Source of the DNA: Neoarius graeffei
Taxonomy: Eukaryota; Chordata; Actinopteri; Siluriformes; Ariidae
NCBI RefSeq assembly: GCF_027579695.1
Contig: NC_083587.1
Span: 62,241,738-62,305,737 of the forward strand
Reading direction: 5' to 3'
Length of the DNA stretch: 64,000 nucleotides
A program made the position numbers and the translations under genes. This document shows positions 21,001-32,975 of the stretch, in pieces. The notes below the pieces were generated by a model. The model had not been told where the DNA came from, ran no database searches, and was given only the letters and a program-made list of their open reading frames with translations. Within the stretch, counting starts at the first letter, position 1. Each line of letters opens with the position of its first letter.

Positions 21001-24000
21001 TTCCCCAGACTGCAGGAACATATATTTTAAATATGTGACTGATTTATTTGCCAGGTAAGCCAACAAATCGATTAGAAACTGAAAAGCAATTCACCTTGTA
21101 ATATTTTCCTTCCACCAAACAACCACAATCTTCTAGAAGCTTACAATCTCCTCCATCAAAGACGAAGCCTTCATCACACTGGCAGCCTTCAAGACACTCT
21201 GAACAACTAGGTGACACGGTAAGGCTGGCACAAGTTGATGTGCAAGTGTCCGCACATAGCTCGTAGTGACTTTTTTCAGGACAGGTCATTGCTGGAAAAA
21301 GAAGAAAAGGAAAAATGTATTCATTAAAAGCAACATTTGGTCATGACCAAGAAGATTCACTGACTCAAACACTGATTTGTTGAACACAATAGAAGTGAAT
21401 GTCGATCATGACTGAGAAGATTCAGTGACTCAGACACTGATTTGTTGAACACAATAGAAGTGAATCTCAGTCATGATTAAGAAGATTCACTGACTCAGAC
21501 ACTGATTTGCTGAATACAATAGAAGTGAATGTCGGTCATGACCGAGAAGATTCAGTGACTCAAACACTGGTGCTTTGAATGAGAGAGAAGTGACTCTCAG
21601 TCATGGCAGAAAGGATTCACTGTCTCGAATAGTGATTCAAATACTGAATAAGAGACAACTGAATTTTGATCATGCATGATTTCGAAGATTCACTGACTCC
21701 AACACTGATTTGTCGAATTCAGTAGGAGCGAATCTCTTTATTGACCAAAAAGAATCAATGAGTGAACACTGATTCACTGAATGAGAGGGAATTTACATGC
21801 AAGTTAGGCACATGCCATGAAAAGCATTTCATCTTAACATTAACGTAACTGGATTAAATATTAACCCCTTCAATGCCCTTGGACGAGTCATGTACGTCAT
21901 GAAATCTTTCACCGCTGTGCCTTATGATGTACGCTACTCGTCACAAACACTTCCTTTTATGTACCTTACATGGCACATTACTTTTACTTCACAGTGGCAC
22001 ATTACTGCGAGTTGGCCTAGTGGTAAGTGTGTTCACCTCTCGATCACGAGTTCTATTTACGGTTGGGTCATACCAAAGATCATCATAAAAATGGTACCCA
22101 GTTACTTGGAATACATGGACCCTTGGCGTACATTGTGTTTTCAAGTACTAGTAATTCATGTTTATGGACAGGTTCTCATTGACAAGACCCGCTGTCTTGG
22201 TGTTTTTTTGGATGTTTTTGAAGTTGTTTTTGCTTACTAAAGTTATTTTTACTCTACAGCAGTGTTTTTTTGTGATTTTTCTATACAAATATTAAAAATA
22301 TAAAGTTCTGAACAAGTTAAAGAAAGATTATCAAAATATCCCAATTTTGACCTATTTTTGTCCTATACGCCGGGCACATTACAATTAATTATGGGTGGCA
22401 GCTAAGGGGTTAACGAGACCATCAACGACAGTGTAGCTCACTCCGGCCCTGTGAGAAATCAAATCTGGGTAGAAGTTATATGCACCCCAGGTACCCCTAC
22501 CTTCATGCCAGAAAGAATCGAAATCAGTGAAGGATTGAGAGAGAAGAACTATTTTTCGTGAAATGTGGACGAGGGATAACACATGATGGCATAAGCTCAT
22601 CGCCTGTTGGCCATATGAGCTAACAACACTAGATCAATGAGTCAGTGGTCAATGGTCAATGGTGGCATCAATTAATCTTTTCAGTAAAGACTGAGATTTG
22701 CTCCTCTTGTGTTCAAAGGATCAACGTTGGAATCAGTGAATCTTCTTTTCAGTCATGACCAAGATTCGCTTCTCTTTCATTCAGAGAATCAATTTTTGAA
22801 TCAGTGGCTCTTTTGAATCAATTTTTGAATCTTCAGTAAGCAATTTATACTGGTCAGGATCACTGCAGATCGGGAGCCTATTCCAGTTCCTGTGTTCCAC
22901 TGGGCATGAACTGGGAATAAATACACCCTAGCTGGGACACCAGTGCCAATCACAGGGCACCATGTACACACAAATTTACACACAAATTTACACACTCATT
23001 CATGCCTAGGGGCAGTTTAGAGTCAACAGTCCACCTGCCACCTGCAAGTTCAGGAGACATGAGGAGAACACCCAAACTCAGGAGCAAAAAGGGGACACTG
23101 GAGCTGTTAAGCAGCAATGCTGACAGGAAGCCATGGCCTAATGGTTAGAGAATCAGCTTTGTGGTTGCTGGTTTGAGTCCCTGGACCAGCAAGAATGGCT
23201 GAAGTGTCCTTAAGCAAGGCACCTAACCCCCAACTGCTCCCCAGGCTGCTCTGGGTATGTTGTATGTCGTTCTGGACAAGAGCATCTGCTAAATGCCATG
23301 TATATAATGTAATGTAATATGTAGGGTGACCCAGTGTGCCACCATGCCACCATTAACAAACAAAACTATTACTATCTAAGCCACAGGCAAACTCCCAGTG
23401 ATGTCACTATCAAAATAAAATAGCTGCAAAGTCTTACTCTGTGTCATACAACTACTTACGGCAGAAGGTTGCATTCCTCCAGCTGCTGATGGAGATACCA
23501 GCTTGCTGACAGCGAACCACATAGTTTTGGAGATGTCTGCAAACAAGTGTCTTGTCCTTTGGTTGTGATACAACATCCTTTACACACGCATCATAGAATG
23601 GTAAAGGTGGAATTTTGGAATGACAATTAGAGAATGGGCCTTTCTTTGAAGTTAGGATCTTGCAGTCACTGTCTTTATCTGTTTGGCCTCCTTTTCCACC
23701 CTCTGGGCATGTCGAGCCTGGTGGACACCCTGTGTGACAGTTCACTCCTTCCTGAATTATCTGCCATGCTTCCACAAATTTCTCAGCGGAGGAAGCCTGC
23801 TTACTATCTGGTGTTAGTAAATCATCTGCCTTGTTGTCGTTATAATTACCACACAGACCTTGAACAGCATTTTTGTATGTGGAAGGGAGTTCAACTGTGG
23901 CCATTGACACGGTGTCATAGGTCACCTTCAGTCCAAAAGAGGTTTCCAAGATAATGAATGCACCACCCTGATAGACCTTCACCAGTCCTTCTTCGAGTGT

Positions 24001-26473
24001 TACTGGGAGAAAAACTTTAACATCATCCACCTGCCAACAAAAAAAATACAGCGACAATTTCCAAGGGTGATTCTTATCATTCTTACCACGTAAAAAGACA
24101 AATAACGTTCAGGTGGTAGTGCCCTGGCATGCAGAGATCCTAGTTATTCATATCTTATACTGTCAAACCCACCAAAAAGGCCTTTTGCTATCAGTATACA
24201 TATCTGATCAGCTCTGTGTTTTAATCTTGGAGGATGCAGAGTTGTATTTATCACTCAAAAATACACCAAGAGTATTCTTTTTCCCCCCAAATTAAATGGC
24301 AGATGAGCCAACTGACACATACGTATACTGCAAAAATGGCATTTTAGTGAGTGGAAGTATCTTGAATATAGTCAAATTTATCTTTTATTTCCTAGTATAA
24401 GATTATAATAAACCAAATATATGGTTATTAAACCTATAGACATTTTTTCACTAATTTCAGTATTGAATATTGAAGATTGAATATTGTCCCAACATTTTTT
24501 GGAAAGTGTAGCAGGCATCAAATTCAGAATGAGTGTATATTTACAAAAAAAAAAAAACCTACAATAAAGTTCATCAGTTTGAACATTAAATTTATTGTCT
24601 TTGTATAGTATTCAATTGAATATAGGTCGAAAACCATTTACAAATCATTGCATTCTGTGTTGATTTACATTTTACACAGCGTCCTAACTTTGTTTGGAAT
24701 TGGGGTTGTAGAAAGAAACAAAAATAATCTGCCAATAGAATGAGATATCAAGCTCAAACTTAATAAAATAAAATAGGGATAATAAGCTTTCATTTTGTTT
24801 ACTGCAAGTTTATAAAAGAACATACTAAATGAGACTGTCAGTGATGGCGTAACTCATTCCGGCCTCGTCTAGTCCAGAAAGAATGATCTAAAGTGTGCAA
24901 TAAATGTTGCTAGCTATATAAACTACATACTGTATGAGCTATATACAAGCTATATATAAAAGTGATATCCACCCTAGGAATGCCGACCTATTTGCCAGAA
25001 AGAATCCAAAATGGCGAGGAATTGACTGAGAAGAAGCGATTTTTGTTGAACTGCTCATTAAGGCTTAATTAGTCCATAACTTTATTAATAATTGTAATGA
25101 GGCAAATCTAGGTAGAAGTTCTATGCACCCTAAGTACCCCACCTTCATGATAGAAAGAATAAAAATCGGTGAAGAATTGAGGGAGAAGAAGTGATTTGGG
25201 TGGAAACTGCTCGTTAGGGCTTAATTACTCCATATCTTCATTATTAATTGCAATTATGCATATCTGGGTAGAAGCTATGTGCAACCCAGGCAGACCAACC
25301 TTCCTGCCAAAAAGAATAAAAATCGATGAAGAATTGAGAGAGAAGAAGCGATTTTCGTGAAATGTGAATGACGACGACGGACGGACGATGGACAACACAT
25401 GATGGGATAAACTCATCACATGAGCTAACAATGAAATTTGACTATATTCAAGATGTTTCCACTTTCTAAGATGTTTTTTTTTTTGCAGTGTGAATCTGGA
25501 ATATTTGAGAGTTGGGTTGATGTTTTGAACTCTCTGATATTAACCAACACCACCTGGAAGCCTTCATTTTTCCCACTTGAAGGTTGTTGTTGTTTTGCAT
25601 CAAGCTTAATGGAGAATGGTTTGGGTTCATCAAAAATCTACAAATGTATGTTTGACTTTTGATAAGTATCTATTTAAGATTAGTTAATTATATTTATTAC
25701 AGGTTCCCACAAGCTGTCAACTCTGTTACTTTACAGATCATTTAATGCAAGGTAATGCAATTTTCACGTAATATTATCTATGTAGCTGGCATCTGGACAT
25801 CTTCGTAATATCACCCCTTATGGATAAAAATACAGCTAAACAAATTACCCTTATTTCCCATGGATGTCCAGGAATCAGGGCAATCATATAATCATCTAAA
25901 TTTATGTTGATTCTTCTTGTGACCACTATGTCAGATGATACTTCCTGCACTGTGACACTGAAAGGTATTATCTTCACATCTGCAGTCTGGACTGTTTCCA
26001 CCAATCTGTACAAACAGTTCCCTTGTACACTGATCTGGTTTCCATCATATGAGTTGTAGATCCCAGATCCAGAGATTGAGCAAGATCCTTTTCCATCAGG
26101 ATAGCAGGCTTGAATCCCGTCACGGATTTCACATTGCTCATTACGGCCGCAGGAGAAATCGTTTTTGCATGTGACTTTTCCTTGCTCCTCACAGACACAC
26201 CTCTCACTGCACTTGCCTTTGGGGTAAAAGGCTTGGCCCAGGTTATAGTACTGGCCTTCATACGCACATCCACATCGCTCCATTGGCACACACTCGCTGT
26301 TGCTCAGGACAAATCCATCATCACACACACAGCCTTCAGTGCAGGGTGCACGCTGGCAAGCCGTGGGCTCTGTGAAGCCATTGCAGGTCTGGGGACATCC
26401 AGCACCACACACATCATAGTGGCTATTCGCTTTGCAGGATGCAGCTGTGAAGAGAGTATCAGAGACTAGTTAA

Positions 26474-26533
<60 letters not shown>

Positions 26534-29500
26534 CCAAGTAGAATGGGTAATGGATATCAAGATGACCTGAAATGAATGCCATATTTAAATAACAAGGGAC
26601 AGGGCTGGGAACTGGAATACATAATTAAGGTAAAATGTTCTCATAATACTTCATAAGAACTTACGACAGAAACGATCAGTTCTCCATTTCCCCACGATGA
26701 CGAGTGCTTCCTGGCATGCAGCCGTGTAGGCTGTAAGTGCACCGCAGAGGGCTGTAGAATGACCACCGTACATACACAGATCATACACGCAGTCTTCATA
26801 GAACTTGGTGGGATTGATTTGGCTATGGCATGCTTTAAATGGGCCATTTGTGTCTGTAATCAGGCTACAAGGTTTTGTGAAAACATCCTTATTCCTTTCA
26901 GCAGCATCACATTTGGGACACTTTTGGCCTTTGCACTCTTCCGAGCAATCAGAATCATTTCTGGCTTTCCAGCTGTTTCCAAATGTAGTTGGGTTTGTTG
27001 TAATGACTTTGTTTGGGAAGGCCAGGTCGTCATTTGTGTTTCCATTCCAATTACCACAGAGACCTCCTACCAGGTTACTGTATGTGCTGGGGAGAGTGAT
27101 GTCAACGTAACTACCCCAGTTAAATTTGACCTTCATGCCAAAATTTGTTTGAACAACTCCAAAGTAACCATTGTGGAATATGGATAGCTGACCATCCTCT
27201 GTCTCAAATGGCAAATTTACAAACAGGTTGTTGACCTATGAAAAAGATGGAAAGATTATTATGCATTACTTTTTTCCACTGTACACTATTAGTCAGTTAA
27301 ATTAGAGCTACAAGTACATGCACTTTAACTGTCATCGCAAATAAAAAATTATTTGTCAAATAGTTACTACATAATTAGCCATTTATATGTGTACAAGGTC
27401 AAAGCTCTAAGGCAGGATTACCAACACTTACCAACACTTTACCAAAATAGTCTTTAGTCATGATAATAGTGTAGCCAAAAATTTTGATCTCCACTGTTTT
27501 GGTGAAGGAAACAGCCTTATTCAGTCCTCTGTTTTCATTCTTGACAAGAACTTCGAAGGGCACCAGTGCCTTGTCAGATGTGTCGACCAGTTTAGAAAGG
27601 TAATATGTGCAAGTACCTTGGAAATCAAAGCGCCTCCTGTCAAAGGTTAAATAGTGTGGATCTCCACTGCCCACACAATGCCCATAGGATAGTGGATAGC
27701 AACCCTTCACACCATTCTGGACTTTACACTCTTCGGATTTCTTGCACTTTGTGGATACACACTTGACCTGTCCTGATATGCAGGAGCATTTCTGATTGCA
27801 GGTCTGGTCACCCCAGAATGTCACACCAGGAATATAATAACGATTTTTATAGGTACAGCCACATTGCGCCAATGCCACACACTGGTCTCCACTGAGGACA
27901 AAACCTTTATTGCACTGGCAGCCCTCCAAACAAGGCTTTTCACATTTGCTTGGTGCATCTTGATCTGCACAGGAGGCAGGGCATGCTGTTCCACAAGGCT
28001 CATAGTGGCTGTTTACTGGGCATTGCAATGCTGTTAATGTATGAAAAAGAAACATTTACAAGATTAAATTGACTTCCTTCAAGAGTCAGGAAACATTATG
28101 TGCCAGATTTAGACTTGGAGATTTAATTCAGTGATGTAAATCCAAAATTACAACAATTACCAACCAAGATCGTCAGTGATGGAGTAGCTCACTCCAGCCC
28201 TATCTAGTCCAGAAAGAACGATCTAAAGTGGGCCACCTTACGCAATAAATGTTGCAACCTATATACACTGTATATAAGCTATATATAGAAGCGATATCCA
28301 CCCTAAGAATATTGACCTATTTGCCAGAAAGAATCCAAAACGGCGAGGAATTGACCAAGAAGAAATTATTTTTGTTGAACTGCTCATTAAGGCTTAATTA
28401 GTCCATATCTTCATTAATAATTGTAATGAAGCAAATCTGGGTAGAAGTTATATGCATCCTAGGTACCTCTACCTTCATTACAGAAAGAATCAAAATTGGT
28501 GAAGAATTGAGGGAGAAGAAGCGATTTGTGTGGAAACTGCTCATTAGGGCTTAATTACTCCATATAAACATTATTAATTGCAATTATACAAATTGGGGTA
28601 GAAGCTATGTGCACTGGGCGGCACGGTGGTGTAGTGGTTAGCACTGTCGCCTCACAACAAGAAGGTTCTGGGTTCGAGCCCAGTAGCTAACGGGGGCCTT
28701 TCTGTGTGGAGTTTGCATGTGTCTCCCCATGTCTGCGTGGGTTTCCTTCACAGTCCAAAGACATGCAGGTTCAGCTAATTGGTGGCTCTAAATTGACTGT
28801 AGGTGTGGCTAATTGATGGCTCTAAATTGACTGTAGGTGTGAATGGTTGTTTGTCTCTATGTGTCGGCCCTGCAATGACCTGCTGACCTGTCCAGGGTGT
28901 ACCCCGCCTCTCACCCATAGTCAGCTGGGATTCAAATTCAAAACACTTTATTTGTCCTCTGGGGCAATTTAAAGGCATGCAGAGAAGCACAGTTCAGCAC
29001 ATAATAAAAAAAACCTTCAAATATTAAACACAAAAATTATGACAGTGTGCAAGGTGGCAGTACATGGATAAATAACTGTACAGTAGTACAATATGTATAA
29101 ATATGATAATTTAAAAAAATATATGGATAAAAGTTGGATATGCTCCAACTTGCCTTCGACCCTGCACAGGATAAGCAGTTATGGATAATGGATGGATGGA
29201 TGGATGGATGGATGGATGGATGGATGGATGGATGGCTATATGCACCCCAGGCAGACCTATCATCCTGTCCAAAAAAAATCGATGAAGAATTGAGAGAGAA
29301 GAAGCGATTTTCGTGAAATTTGTATGATGCCGGACGGATGATGGACAACACATGATGGCATAAGCTCATCGCCTGTCAGCCAGATGAGCTAATAAACTAT
29401 GCATGCATTTCCAAATATGTTAAAGATATCTAATATCACAATTAATTGAACTGTCTTCACTTACAACACTCAGACAGAATCCTCCAGTTGGCTTCGATCT

Positions 29501-32500
29501 TCACTCCAGCTGCCATACAAGCCTCAGCATAGCTCTGCATGTTTTCACAGAGTAAATGTCTAATGCCTCTGTTGATGCACACGTCGTACACACAATTGTC
29601 TAAGTATGCACTTGGGTCAACAGTCTTGTGGCACTTGGCAAATGGCCCTTTTTGTTCTGCCATGAGACCACAGTAATTGTTTGCACTATATGTTTCTTTA
29701 AGCTCAGGTGAGCAGAGGAGGCACTTGCCCTGACAGTCATCATGGCAGAACAAGTCATTGTCTGAAACTTTCCAGCTCTTGGCAAACATCAGGATAGTGT
29801 CAAGTTTCCTTCCCTTGGGGTCTAACAGCTCATCTCCCCAGTCTCCATTGTAGTTTCCACAAAGTCCACCAAGTGACCCAAAGTAAGTGCTGGGCACTGT
29901 TATGTATAGCATCATGTTCCAGTCATATTTCACCTCTAAGCCAAAGTCTGTCGTTATGAGGGCATTCCAACCACTTTGCACCACTTGTATCTTTCCTTCA
30001 GCGAGATGTACAGGCAAGTAAGTGATTTCACCATCCACCTGAAAAGGGTACAGAAGCAAAATGAATGTTTTCTCAAAAAAAAATGAACAGCCAATTAACA
30101 TTTATATATTTGCTCAACTTACCTCAACAACACCCCTTGTTTTACTGACAACTATTGTATGATTGTACACATTTAGTGATACAGTCCTCACATAGGACAC
30201 CAAATTACTCCCCCTGCGATTATTCTTTGCCAAAACTGTGAAGGGGACAAGGCCTTTCTCAGTTTTTACAGTAGTAGCCATGGTGTAGGTGCACGTGCCC
30301 TGGAAATCGTATCGTTTCCCATCAAAAGTTCTGTAGTGTGGATCCCCGGTAGCCCAACATGTTGATGTGTCAACATTGACACAGACACCGTTCTCGCACC
30401 TCTGTCTCCAACGGCATTTAACAGACTCGCAGGGATTTGGCGGAGGTGGTGGTGGAGAAGGCTCTGAAAGACAAAGCTTAGAATTTTAGTGTTTTACATT
30501 CAAAGGTAATTTAATTTGTTTTAATATAAATTGTCCTTATACAGATTATGACCTACCGTTGCACACTCCTGTTGTGGCATAACCATGCCTGGTTTTCCCA
30601 CCATAAACATAGACAGCTTGTGGTTTGTCACTGGCTATGGTGAAAGGGCCTTTTGTTTTACCCATTGGTTTAATTGCCCATCTATACTTCATGTTGGCAG
30701 GAAAAACTTGCAAGACACCCAAAATAGATTGACTGCGGTCCTCCTCTGAGACAACAACAGCATAATTGTCATACGTATCTTGTCCATAAACAGTCCATGT
30801 TTTGGACATTTGTGATACAGGAATTATGTTAGTCAAGAACTCATCATTGGGGAGGTTGGAACTGGAAAACATAACCATTATCTTTTTATTGCTTCGGATC
30901 ACTGTTGGCAAAGTAACTGAAGCATCAAGAAGTTCTCCAGAAGAAAGTGACGTTTTCTGGGATAATGGGCCATGAAAAACTGTCACATCAGTATTATCCT
31001 CAGTTGCAATAACATGTACTTTATCCTGGGCAAAAGATAAGCCATGCATGGGAGGGACTAAGTACTCATCAGAGAGCAACTCTATTGGCACCAGCTGTTC
31101 ATAGACATGCTCGCAGGTACCAGTGATTGCGAGGCACTCATGTCCTCCCAGGACGGCTACAGGGAACTGAGACTCAATCTTAGTTCCTGTTAAGGTCTTC
31201 ATACTCTGAAGCAGATAAACTTCATAAGGACCTAATTTAATAGACTTCATCATTCCTTGCTGCAAGTGTACATTGTTTTGAAGCTGGAGGTTGAAATATG
31301 GTAGAATATTAATTGTGTTGGCTTCCTTGCCATTGACGATAGCCACAATCTTATTGAAGGAAGGTCCTTCTGGAGTGAAGGCAACATAGCTCTTGCCAAG
31401 TTGGTGATTGGGAAAGATCACACTGCTGTCCCCAGTATACGATTTGATGTGAGAGGACACCACTGAGATGTCTGTATTAGAGGTAATCAGCACTGTTTTG
31501 GCTGAGACTCCAGCTTGACCAATCTCAGCTCTGGCTGGGAGGGTGATGTAGCTGGTAGAACCTCTGTTTATACTTAGTGTTTCTCTATAATTGAGCCCCT
31601 TGATTTCGACTGTAACAAGAGCTGAGGCCTCGTGGGCTGTGATGGTAAGCCTGGGTATGGCTGAGCCATCATTAACGTTATAATTAGGCATGAAGGTAGT
31701 GATGAACTCCCGGCCTAATGGGCAACCACTGACTGCTGCAGAGAGAGAGAGAGAGAGAGGTAAAAAAGTACTGTTAGCTACTTTGTACTGTTATGTGCAT
31801 ATAATACAGTACCAGTGAAAAGTTTGGGTATACCTTCTGATTCAACGTCTTTGCTTATTTTTATGAATTAAGTCACTTCATGTCTTAAAGTAATGATGGA
31901 TGCCGTTTCTCTTTACTTAGTCAAGCAGTTCTTGACAGAAAATGGATTACTCCAGTTATGGATGGAATAGGGCTGTTAACTGTATTTTTATTATTTACTA
32001 TTTACTGTTTGATCTCAGACGCATTAAGGAGGCTAGAAACTCATCCACTAATTAACTTTTGATGAGACACAGCTGTTAATTGAAAAGCATTCCAGGTGAC
32101 TACCTTATGAAGCTCATCTCATCTCATCTCATCTCATCTCATCTCATCTCATTATCTCTAGCCGCTTTATCCTGTTCTACAGGGCTGCAGGCAAGCTGGA
32201 GCCTACCCCAGCTGACTACGGGCGAAAGGCAGGGTACACCCTGGTTAAGATAATACCAATAGTGTGCAAAGCATCATCAAGGTAAAGGATAGATACTTTG
32301 AAATATCTAAAATATGAAACATTTTGGTTTTTTTAAACACTTTTTTGTTTCCCACATAATTCCATATATTTCCAGGTGTTATTTCATAATTTTGGCCTCT
32401 TCAGTATTGTTCCACAATGTAGAACATAATCAAAATACAGAAAAACCTATGAATGAGTAGAGTAGGGATGTACAAACTTTTTACTGGTATTGTAGATTAA

Positions 32501-32905
32501 TTGTGGTTATACACAAAGGGCAAGACCAAGATTTTGTTTCTGCTAAAGAAAAAGGTAACATCATTGTAAGTAACCATATTTTACTTCTGAGTCAGAATTC
32601 AGAGAGTAGGAAAAACTGAATCCCCATGTCAAGGAAAAAAAAAATATTAAATTATGTAGTTTTTCAGTATAGTATAATCCATAATTCATTCAGACTTATA
32701 GTGATATCTTCACAGGCTGAATTTCACAGTAAGATAGAGTGGTAAGCACATACGCCAATCAGCATAACATTAAAACCATTGACAGGTGAAGTGAATAATT
32801 AACAATTATTCCACGGAATTGAGTCATACATGAGCTGAAAGCCGATGTGTAGCGCCAAATTGGCTATAAGCCATGTATGACGAGATTGAGTGGAATAACT
32901 GTTTT

Positions 32906-32975
<70 letters not shown>

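Larger units (their letters stand above)
28165..29395 (-). mobile_element. Dispersed 160-bp-unit element, full copy split by a SINE
   Basis: Left part 28165-28616 and right part 29230-29395 join into one copy: the sequence breaks at GAAGCTATGTGCA and resumes at CTATATGCACCCCAGGCAGA. The end CATCGCCTGTCAGCCAGATG matches the other copies. It lies in the intron between exons 4 and 5. Confidence 0.82.

Noticed and set aside
21340..21800. Possible CRISPR-like spaced repeats
   Set aside because: The 65-bp units are contiguous and diverge gradually; it is a minisatellite in a eukaryotic intron.
26110..27187. Plus-strand ORFs of 101-142 codons over FCGBP-like exons 6 and 7
   Set aside because: Antisense of cysteine-rich exons; the minus strand has clear VWD and TIL homology with splice sites.
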